NCBI RefSeq assembly: GCF_010183535.1
Contig: NC_071332.1
Location: 17,546,001 to 17,610,000 of the forward strand
Reading direction: 5' to 3'
Length of the DNA stretch: 64,000 bases
DNA from: Caenorhabditis remanei
Lineage: Eukaryota > Nematoda > Chromadorea > Rhabditida > Rhabditidae
Shown here: piece by piece, positions 55,501 through 64,000 of the stretch
How the letters are laid out: the number at the start of each line of letters is the position of its first letter
Numbering within the stretch: the stretch's first letter is position 1
Translations under genes and position numbers: made by a program
Notes under the pieces: model-generated
Databases searched by the model: none
What the model saw: only the letters and a program-made list of their open reading frames with translations
Told to the model about the DNA's origin: nothing

Positions 55501-57618
55501 ATTCAAATAACTTTAAAATAGAAAAAAGAAATTCACAATAAAAAAATGTTCAAAAAAAAATTTTTGTCAGTGTGAAAAGTTTTGTCAGTGTAAGTTTTTT
55601 TTTCCATTTTTGCACATTGGGACAAACTGATGGACAGACAAAAAAACTAACAACTTATAGTTAAAAATTTGAAAAAGTGACTGTCAGAAACCCAGTTTAT
55701 CCAAAAATTAAAAAAAATTTATATGAATTTTTTGGAAAATTTACCAACTTTGATACGATGTCCTGCTTTTATTTCTGAACTAATTTCTAAAAAAATTATA
55801 TTTATTTTTAAATCAAACCTAGTACTACATTTTTTTAGTTGACAACTTTTTTGTACGGGCACTCCCTGGAAAGTTATAGCCACGCAAAACCAGGCAATTT
55901 TTTTCAGGAAAATTTTTGGGTGTCATCCCTTTGAAGCGCTGTATCTCCCTAGGCGCCGTCCGTACAACAATTTTATCAACTACAAAAATGGAGGTCTGGG
56001 TTTGATCTACAAAATCAATATAAATTTAAAGTAAAAAATTTAAAGGTGGAACAAAATTTAGCAGCGTGTGGTGTGGTCCAATGGTAAAAAGTTGAAAAAT
56101 CTTAACATTTCAAAATTTGAAAAAAAACCTCAACCGATACTAAATTAACCTAAACTGATCTTGGTGGCCTAGAAAACCAAAACCATGGCCTATAATCTAC
56201 TATTTTTGGGATTCTAGGCCACCAACTATATTTTTTTGCACTATTCATCGCCCCCCAGTCTTGTTTCCCCCCTTTTTCCTCTATCAATGTCATGTATTAC
56301 ACAATGTGATAAATCCCTGTTGTCCTTCCATCCTTTTCCTATTCTTATCCAATAGTCACCCCTCAACAGATACATACAAAAAACCAGCTTATCTGCTTAA
56401 ACATTTGGGAAGAGACTAGGAGACGTGGGGGGAGTGATGAAGCAGGTATTGATGCAATTCGTTTCCAAAATAATGGATGGAATGATAAAATGATGATGAG
56501 TGGAAGATTGGAATAGACGAGGAAATTTGGAATTCCAATCAATCAATAAAATTGTAGATCACAAAAAATGATGACTCACCTCCAACCAGAACTTGCCGCC
56601 ACGATCGTTGAAGAACTCATTGGCGACGGCGTGCTCGAAGTGGGAATCCGCTTTTTCGGGGCTGAAAATAAAAAATTAGGTTTTGGAACAAAAAATAAAA
56701 CTTTTTTTTTCGAAATGTTTTAAAAATTTGGTAGTTTTTAACTGAGTGCCACGCGGCCTGGAGTAAGCCAAATTTTTAGAAATTTATATATTTTAGTTGA
56801 TCTAGTCTAGATCTTCATTTTTGTAGTTGACAACTTTTTTGTACCGCCTTTCCCTAGCGAGTCAGTCAAAGAACGAGCCCGCAAAATTTCACGGTCCGCC
56901 TCGCCTTTCGTCTTTCTCCGCGCTATAGCTTCTAAGGAACCGCCCGTACAAAAAAGTTGTCAACTACAAAAATGTGGATCTAAATTTGATCTTCAAAATT
57001 AACCAAAATTTAAAAAAATAGAGCAAAATTTAAGGCCACAGCACTTTGTCCAAAGTTGACAAAAAAAATGTTGTTTTTTTTTCATTTTTTTTGTATCACT
57101 GGGTTATATTTTTTTTATGTTTAAAATTGATTTTATTAGTTTTTTAATAATCAGTTTGACTGCTGGTTTGTCAAAATGTCCAAAAATTCTTTTTTTTAAG
57201 TTACACTGACAAAAAATTTGGTCATTGTAAATTTTTTTACAATGACCAAAATATAATTTTTATTTTTTTAATATTTTCTACTATTTTTTTCACAATTCTT
57301 ACCTATACAAATACCATATCCGATTCTCCTCATAAAACCGTAAGAGTCCCAAGACGGCGAGAAACGAGAGTGTCACTGGAATCCAGAAGAACGGTGCGGG
57401 ATGGCTGAAATTCTTTCATTTTATTTTAATTTATTTTGATTTTTTGCTGATTTCTTGATCTTTTTGTGTAGTTTTTGTGTAGTATGACCGGGGATTCCCG
57501 CCAAATAAATGAGGTGAGAATTTGCATAATGTGTGTGTACTTACCGATACACTTGGACACCTGTCCACCGGAAGAATTGTCGAATGTAGAGTGATATCAC
57601 CGCTCCCGGTGACTTCAT
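46507..57618 (-). CDS. Patched-related (PTR) protein with sterol-sensing domain, 900 aa
   Basis: Nine minus-strand exons: 57545-57618, 57303-57404, 56580-56661, 51860-52039, 51525-51676, 49313-50744, 47715-48212, 47539-47671, 46507-46556; they sum to exactly 901 codons. A first membrane helix (FFWIPVTLSFLAVLGLLRFY, about residues 28-47) is followed by an extracellular region with paired cysteines (NFTVPCNGVKGENKVECSFS), then the sterol-sensing domain from about residue 262 (FFSFSVAAVVIFIFA, FLFGVPFNSITLVMPFLIIG, GVGCDDVFIIIHAM, SITVTSATNCLSFAIG). A second loop (about 460-670) precedes the C-terminal helix bundle (GSINSILTS-type region, MSIGFSVDFTAHISYHYY, PLMFNTSYMIWVFVKTILLV). The cytosolic tail is short and polar. 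This is the RND-related PTR family, expanded in nematodes and linked to cuticle, moulting and lipid transport; the specific member cannot be named. Intron 3 is 4.5 kb and repeat-filled. Confidence 0.93.
46580..46920. repeat. GAGTCTCG minisatellite in the last PTR intron
   Basis: Variable units around GTCTCGTTGAGTCTCG, all in one orientation, with a further piece at 47460-47530. Complementary orientation to the array at 41.86-42.48 kb. Confidence 0.85.
47316..47458. mobile_element. 143-bp foldback MITE in the last PTR intron
   Basis: Arms TTAGCACGGCACGCTGTTTA and ACAATCGCGCTCTACCGAAA pair with near-complements at 47418-47458 (TTTCGGTAGAGCGCGGTTGT, then AAGAAGCGTGTCGTGCTAA). Member of the CGCTCTAC family; TA borders possible. 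Confidence 0.75.
52040..56579. other. 4.5-kb intron 3 of the PTR gene
   Basis: No exon with PTR similarity is missing between the flanking exons, so this is one intron. It contains copies of the GTAGTTGAC foldback family (52.5, 55.9 kb), a ~1-kb palindrome (53.13-54.18 kb), several hairpins of the type ACAGTGACCAAA...TTTGGTCACTGT (53.3, 54.0, 54.3, 55.4, 55.6 kb), GGCCTAG motifs, and a stretch at about 54.88-55.20 kb with GCGCGCGGCGCAGTGCGGCG that is unusually GC-rich. No gene found within. Confidence 0.6.
53130..54178. mobile_element. About 1.05-kb palindrome in PTR intron 3
   Basis: Left arm begins ACTTGAGAGGGAAAGTTGG and the right arm ends with its complement. Pairing continues through GATGGTGTTGAAGATTGTGT, CACCGAGGGATTTACTAACT and AAAGGAGGACTGAAGTCATA to a centre near 53650. 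Arms are about 500 bp with a few differences. A third copy of the inner AGTCCTCCTTTAAT segment follows at about 54.19-54.23 kb. No target duplication seen and no transposase. Confidence 0.85.
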
Positions 57619-60600
57619 CTCTCTGCTTGGGAGACTGGAATTTAAAATATAAAAATGGAATCAAGATGGCCTAAGATGGGGATTCTAGGCCACCGAGACT
57701 TATCAAAGATGTGTAGGGTAAGGGAAGTTCGCTCTAATGATAATAAAGAATAGAGAGGGAGTGGAGGAGAGACGCAGAGATAAACGGAGAATGTTCCTAC
57801 AGTAATCCGATTACTGTAGGAAACACTATAATGCCAGTCGTAAAAGAAAGTTGGAAATCGTCAAAAATATTGAATTTCCCACCATATGGCTGTGGGGGAA
57901 ACGTAATTCTATTCGGTAGATAAAATCTTATAAATAAGAAATATCACCCGAAAAAAGTGAAAAAACGGTGGAAAAACAGTGAAATTTTACAGGAGGAATC
58001 TTGGAAATTAAAAATTATTTAATTACAAAAAAAAACAAATAATAGTTTGTCACGGTAACTTTTTACAATGGCCAAAAACTTACAGTGACCAAGAAGTTTG
58101 GTCAGTGTAAGTTACAGTGACAAACTTATTTTTGGCAGCTTTTTCAAAACAAAGTGGCATGATATAAACCCTGAAAATATAAGAATTCTGAATCAATTTT
58201 CAAATTTTTTGTATGTCAAAAACTGGGTGAGATACAAGGGTTTCAACTTTGAGCAGATGCACCATAACTAGAACAACTGGTTAGAACTTGCCCTAAAGTC
58301 AAACGAAATTTAAATTCAGAATTTTCATGAATATGGTTGGAAAGCTGAAGACGTGAGGATTCTGAATCTGTTTTTAGATTTGGAAAATGTTGAGAACTGA
58401 TAAAGTTATGGGACGTTGAAAACGACTTTTCAAAAAAACATTTTTGGGTCTTTGAGGAAATGAAATGCTCAAAGGGCTTGACCTGGGAAACAAAAAAAAA
58501 CTGAAACAAAAAAAAGATCTGCCTATCCAACAATTGTTTGATACACACACACAACGCAGTCAAGTGGTTGGCGGTGGTGGTCATAGACACATACATACAT
58601 GAGAATGTGATCAACATGGTCAAAAGCCGCCCATAGGCTTCTCCTTCTGGCCTGGCTAGCTAGCCTAATACTGAAATAGTGTATGGATCGGAGAGACGGG
58701 CGGGGGACGGTCAAATCGTGGAGACGAAAGAAGCAGAGATATTGTCGCCCCCTTACGTTACGCGTACATTACGTATATCTTTTCTTTGCTATTTGAAAAG
58801 GAGGCGGGGCGCCAGGAGACGCCATCATGCCAAGACGATTAGGTACGGAACGAGAATTGAATGGCAAAGGGAGGGATTTTGAGGAAAGGAAAAGTCTATA
58901 GAAGACAAGTGGAGGAGATGAAAGTTTTTCGAGGGGGGGGAGGAGAACGTTTGGGTGTGTAATAGGAAGGGGGAATGGTTTGGTGGTGTGGTGTAATTTG
59001 TGAATTGGCAGAAAGAACAAAAAATGGTAAGTCCACTTTCCCTTGAGAAGTGTCACTTTTTGGTAGAACAGGGATTTGGACATTTGGACAAACAGAGGGA
59101 CGGGCGAGTTACAATAGGTTGCGGTATACTTGTCAACCGGTGATTGGATTACTGTAGAGAGATGACAAACAATTTTTTGTTCACTGTAAATTTTTTGTCA
59201 CTGTAAAAAGTTTGGTCACTGTAAGTGTGACTAGACCATTTTTCCATTTTTAGACATTGGGACAAGCTGATAAATGGACAAACAGTCAGAAAAACTGACA
59301 ACTTAATTTTGAAAATTGATAACTGTCAGAAACCCCCGTTTATCCAAAAAATCAACAAAAAAAATTTAGAAAATTTTTTGAAAGTTTTCCAAATTTGACA
59401 CGGTGTCCAGCTCTTATTTCTGATCCAATTTTTTGCAAATTGTATAAATTTTTATATGAAACCTAGAGCTACATTTTTGTAGTTCACAACTTTTTTATAC
59501 GGGCACTCCCTGAAAAGTTTTAGCCCCCCAAGGCCAATTTTCGGAAATTGTTTTGAAAGCCCTCACTTCGAAGCGCTGTATCTCCCTAGGCGCCGTCCGT
59601 ACAACAAGGCTATCAACAACAAGAATGGAGATCAGGGTTTGATCTACCAAATAAATGTAAGTTTGTCAAGATTGGATAAAAACTGACAATCTTGCACAGT
59701 TTGTCATTTTTTCAAAAATTCCGAAAAAATAGCAAAATTTCAGATTTTTTTTCTTTTTTTTACAATATATAATTAATCTGTTTTAATTTTAGAACTAATC
59801 CATATTTCTGTCTACATGTCTGTTTGTCCAGTTGTCCACTTCCATTTTCTTTGTTTTCAGGTTTTCCTCCTGGTACAACTCAATCAGAAAAACAATAATT
59901 TGAATCCCCGAGGGTGCAGAAAAATTGGGTCAACTAGTAAAGAAACGAGAGGAAAAAATATATAAAACCGGCTATATTCTTCAGAGCTTCAATTGTTGGA
60001 GTTATTATTTTTGGAGTTTCGAATCCAAATTCCTCTTTCTCTGAAAATTGTTTCGATTTTTCGAAATTTGCATGAGTAGAAAGCAGATAATATTAGGATT
60101 CTGAATCTATTTTCAAATTTTTCGTAAGTCAAAAACTGACTTCAACTTCGAGCAGATGCACCATAACACTAAAAAAGGCGGTTAGAGTTTGCTCTAAACG
60201 AAATTTACATTCAGAATTTTCATGAATATGGTTTGAAAGCTGAAACCGTGGGGATTCTGAATCTGTTTTTAGATTTGGAAAATGCTGAGAACTGATAAAG
60301 TTATGGCACGTTGAAAATGACTTTAAAAAAACATTTTTGGTTCTTAAAAGAAATGCTTAAAGAACCCGATGTATCTCGGTCAGTTTTTGACATACAAGAA
60401 ATTTGAAAATAGATTCAGAATCCTTATCATTTCAGATTTTTAATGGTATACGATATTATAGTGTTTGGTTATGTAAAACATTGTAAAAAATGTTTGAAAT
60501 TTTTTTTTGAAAAAGTCATTTTCAACGTGCCATAACTTTATCAGTTCTCAACATTTTCTAAATCAAAAAACAGATTCAGAATGCCCACGTCTTCACCTTT

Positions 60601-60917
60601 TTAACCATATCTAGCTGAAGACGTTGGGATTCTGAAACTAATTTAAACTTTTTGTACTCAGAAAGCCACAAAGATTTGAATGTGTCCGTGGTGCATTTGT
60701 TCAAAGTTGAAACCATTGTATCTCGGCGAGTTTTCGAGCTAAAAAAATTTTAAAAACAGATTCAGAATCCTTATATTCTTAGCGTTTCAATGGTATACAA
60801 CATTATAATGTTTGGTTTTGAAAAAACGTTGAAATTTTTTGAGTCATAACTTTACCAATTTTCAACATTTTCCAAATCTAAAAACATATTCAGAATCCCC
60901 ACGTCTTCAGCTTTCAG
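57619..60917. other. Divergent spacer between PTR and the serpentine receptor
   Basis: 3.3 kb with promoter potential for both genes but no supported gene. It holds a C/G-rich tract near 58.69-58.98 kb, a GTAGTTGAC foldback (59.46-59.65 kb), hairpins of the GTCACTGTAA type (58.04-58.13, 59.17-59.23 kb) and many copies of a ~120-bp repeat with TTCTGAATCTGTTTTTAGAT and TGATAAAGTTATGGCACGTT in both orientations (58.15-58.45, 60.07-60.92 kb). Confidence 0.5.
60840..60917. promoter_or_regulatory. Repeat-derived splice acceptor before the receptor start
   Basis: Positions about 60863-60913 match, in inverted orientation, the dispersed repeat at 58339-58391 (shared words TTCCAAATCTAAAAACA, ATTCAGAATCC, CACGTCTTCAGCTTTC). 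The repeat ends with CTTCAGCTTTCAG, which is the acceptor immediately preceding the ATG. Confidence 0.6.
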
Positions 60918-62904
60918 ATGCTTCTCACCAGAGCCTCCTCCCTACTCCAACTCGTCACCTGGAGCTGCTCCATCCCGTCCCTTATCCTCAACATCCTTCT
61001 TATTCTCGCAATCCGCCGTGAGCGTCGAACTGACAACCGCTTCCGATGGTTCAACTCAATTTTCCTCTATTCCGTCTACAGTAACACATTGTTATCGACT
61101 TTCTTCCCTTTGTTTCACCCGACGTTTGTGCCCGCCAAGGGTTTGATCTACATTGTTTTTATCGGACCGTTGGCGGGTGTCATGCCGATGGTATTGGTAA
61201 GAATCGCGTATTCCTTGCTGATTGGTCTCATCACGTATCAAGCGTGTATCTCGCCGATCACTCTGGTAATAAGATGGCTGGTAGCGCGGAAGTGAGTTCT
61301 CAAACTGCGTAGCGACTCAGAAGATACGACACTTTCCAGACACCTCTGCTGCACCGCCCTTTACTATAAAAACGTGAGAATTCTTTTCGCGGTGACCGCC
61401 ATCCCCGTTCCAGTGGCAATTGAATTATATATGAATCTGGTGGAAAAAAGTGAGAAATTGAACTTTTATACCGAGAAATCTCATGAGAATGCTGTCTGGA
61501 AACTGACGAAAGGAAGTTATCCGTATATGGTTATTGATTGGGTGGGTTATCAGGGTTACTGTAGTTTTTTTTTCTGATTTGAATTGATGTGGATTTTATA
61601 AAAACTGTACTTGCAGGTACGTAACTCACTTCAAACTCAATAATATGTGTTGAAAAATTTACCAAAATGTAGATCTCGTCGAGTTCTATGTCTGTGACCT
61701 ACTACGGGCTGAATGGCTAGTCGTTAATTCACCAAGAGCCTGGTTTTCTGCTTTTCTCAGTATTTTGCCTAGTTATCAGCGCGTTCTCAACCAATTTTAC
61801 ACATTTTTATACCAAAAAATAGCTCTTGAAATTCTCTACAATTCCCTGTTAAACATCTGAAAAATTGGTAAAAATGTCAGCTAAATAGACACTAAAATCT
61901 AGTTTTCAGAGGTAAAGTTGATTAATTTCAGTTTTCTCGGTGCTCCTCGGAGGCTAACAAACCGATTTTTTTTTCATTTTTATACCAAAAGATAGCTTTG
62001 AAATTCTCCTGCGAATAATCTTTCTAAAATTGTAAAAATAAAGAAAAGTAAAAAAAACAAGTTTTATTATAAGTTTTCAGCTATATGAATAGCTATGAAA
62101 TTCTTTAATTTCAGTTTTCTCGGCGGCTAGCGATCCGATTTTTTTCATTTTTATACCAAAAAATAGCTCTTGAAATTCTCTACAATTCATGTTAAACAAA
62201 ATTTGAAATTTTCAGCTAATTAGAGACAAAAACTAGTTTTCAGAGGTAAAATTGATTAATTTCAGTTTTCGCGGAGGCTGGCGAACCGATTTTTCTCATT
62301 TTTATACCAAAAGATAGATTTTGAAATTCTCTACACAATTGATACAACCATTTTCAACTAAAATCCAATTTGAGAGCTGAAAATCAAGTATTTCCAGAAC
62401 TTTCTCTACGTAATGCTTACATTCACCATTCCCTACCTAATATTCTTTGTGATCTCTCTATTATTCCATCGTTTCTATATGAAATCGATTCGAAACGTGC
62501 CGAATGATTCAATCGATATGGGATATAATGATGCGTCGACAATTAATCAATCGCTTCTTTCAATGGCTCTTCAGAATTTCGTTTTAATTTCTCTTCCCCA
62601 TTTATTTCTAGACATTTCCGTTTTTATCCGCTGGGAGCTCGGAGTCCGTGCTCTTCCAGTCACTTTCGGTTGCGTTTTAGTGTCTCTTACCAATGCAGCC
62701 ACTCTTTTTATCCATTTTAGAGCTTATAGGTAAGTTCGAATCTGAAAATATCTTTAAATCTCAAAAATAATTTTCAGACGCCAAGTGGGTTTCCTATTCA
62801 TCGAATTCCTTCGACACAACAATGTCAATATTCCACTATTCGTCATCAATCAGCAACAACAGTCAACACATTTCCAAATGTCGGTGATTGGGGGGGATGC
62901 CTAA
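60918..62904 (+). CDS. Seven-helix serpentine (chemoreceptor-type) GPCR, 344 aa
   Basis: Four exons: 60918-61291, 61340-61541, 62398-62729, 62778-62904, total 345 codons; the frame and phases agree. The ATG directly follows CTTTCAG. Hydrophobic segments: SIPSLILNILLILAI (TM1), FLYSVYSNTLLSTFFPLF (TM2), IVFIGPLAGVMPMVLVRIAY (TM3), ILFAVTAIPVPVAIELYM (TM4-like), LYVMLTFTIPYLIFFVISLL (TM5), FVLISLPHLFLDISVFI (TM6) and LPVTFGCVLVSLTNAATLFI (TM7), followed by a tail with FLRHNNVN and QQQQ. Length and layout fit a nematode serpentine receptor of the sr superfamilies, but I cannot assign the family. Ligand and expression unknown; many such genes act in chemosensory neurons. AATAAA lies about 30 bases past the stop. 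Confidence 0.75.
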
Positions 62905-64000
62905 TGTTTGAAGTCTTAAATTTAATTTTCAGAAAAATAAATTTATTGTTTTGGTTTTGAGAGAGGAAGGGGGGCTCCCTTAGTTCACATCTTAACGATA
63001 ACGAACTACACAAAGGGGGGTTGATGCCTTAGAAAAATGAAAAGAGAAGCGAGAGAGGACAATCGAGATAAAAATTGTTTGAATTTTCAGAGATTAAAGA
63101 GACGGGATGGAGAGAGGGAGCATTGGGAAAAAAACGGAATTAAATAATTAAAGATTTCTTTTGGTTTTGTGTTTTTTACGGGGAGAAAGAAGAAATTGAA
63201 ATTGGGTTTTTAGGAATTTTTCATCGCGATGAGAGAGAGAGAGAGCGGGTTTTGGGAAGAAAGCAGGGGGAAAATCATTTTTTTGAAAAAGAAAAAGGTG
63301 CAAAGGGTTCACTAGGCGCCAAAATTTTTGTCACTGCTCGCTAAAGAGGGGACAATGACAAATAATTTTAGTTACAATTTTCAGAAAATTCGAGGAAGTG
63401 GCCCGTGTGACGGTGTGTGGGTGGGGGTGCAAGAGAGGGTTTTCTACACTTTCTATTGGGGGAAACAATGGACAGAGAAAGATTTTCGAGTTTGGAATAC
63501 ATTTTGGAAAGGAAGGGAAGGAAGAGTTTACATTTGAAAAGAACAATAGAGAATCGTGGAACTGAAAGCCGGGGTTTTTGGGGGGAATTTTTTCGTTTTT
63601 TTGTGGGTTTTACGGGTTGGTAACTATTTTTTCACGAAACAGTGACACTGGGCTTATAACGAACTGAATCGTTTAGCGCCTTGTCTGCGTTCGAGTAAGG
63701 GTTTTTTTGGAGGATCATTTTGGCCGGGACTTTTTAGAATACAGGGGAAGCAATGGGTGGGGGGAAACGGAAACTCAATCAAATCTTCGGGGGGAAGTCG
63801 ATCCATCCGAGGGGGGGGAAACTATACTAAATTGAAGAGATGACAAATAAATGAGTGTTCCGAGAAAAAAGAAGAAGAAAAAACAAAAAGCTGCATCGAA
63901 AAACTGTACAAAATGAAACTAGAATATTTAAGTGATTAAAATACATCATTTATATCAATTTTTGGACGGCTTGTCGAGTGAAGGGAGTATATGACTTTTT
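62905..64000. other. 3' flank with purine-rich DNA
   Basis: No gene that I can support. After the receptor's AATAAA the plus strand is rich in G and A (GGAGAAAGAAGAAATTG, (GA)n at 63.23 kb, several G8 runs near 63.75-63.82 kb). It may be the flank of a gene beyond the window. Confidence 0.5.

Noticed and set aside
63328..63623. Short frames near the right edge
   Set aside because: G-rich low-complexity DNA, no splice signals or homology.
1..64000. CRISPR-like arrays
   Set aside because: The repeats present are eukaryotic minisatellites and foldbacks without uniform spacers or cas genes.

Overview
The window looks like nuclear DNA of a nematode close to Caenorhabditis (elegans group). Introns are short with TTTTCAG acceptors, several start codons follow directly on a splice-acceptor motif as expected for spliced-leader trans-splicing, the gene families are nematode ones (patched-related protein, serpentine receptor, secreted class 3 lipases), a TTAGGC telomere-type run is present, and non-coding DNA is AT-rich and full of short inverted-repeat elements. 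I cannot fix the species from sequence alone.

Layout. 1-13.0 kb: a plus-strand tandem array of calpain-like genes in several states of decay (one cut by the window edge, three long copies, one C-terminal remnant). 13.0-18.6 kb: gene-poor, with a mobile element, a decayed reverse-transcriptase fragment, one tiny membrane-protein gene and a 759-bp palindrome. 18.6-32.2 kb, minus strand: GET1/WRB followed by two paralogous Myb-like (Reb1/TTF-I-type) genes in the same direction, possibly an operon. 32.5-39.6 kb, plus strand: an RMC1 (Mic1/C18orf8) homologue, divergent from GET1. 39.8-44.7 kb, minus strand: two paralogous secreted class 3 lipases. 46.5-57.6 kb, minus strand: a 900-residue patched-related protein. 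60.9-62.9 kb, plus strand: a seven-helix serpentine receptor. I built exon models by hand; for GET1, RMC1, both Myb genes, both lipases, the patched-related gene, the receptor and the small membrane gene the exon lengths add up to whole codons with an open frame.

How the genes fit together. GET1 (tail-anchored protein insertion) and RMC1 (Mon1-Ccz1 Rab7 activation) are conserved housekeeping genes sharing a 353-bp divergent spacer. The two Myb-like genes keep nearly the same exon phases and lengths and clearly arose by tandem duplication; one gained a long acidic/lysine-rich repeat tail and much larger introns. The lipases are a second tandem pair and the calpain array a third family undergoing duplication and decay.

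The most striking non-genic feature is the density of foldback elements. Four have perfect 8-bp target duplications (hAT-like), and three of these have interiors that are mostly tandem copies of a short motif also present in their own termini. One has inserted into a calpain coding exon. Other notable signals are an antisense copy of an RMC1 exon-intron boundary in a downstream intron of the same gene, a serpentine-receptor splice acceptor that lies in a dispersed repeat, a Helitron-like 3' end, a tRNA-like B-box fragment and a small possible nested gene in a long terminal-inverted-repeat element. None of these is shown to be functional here.
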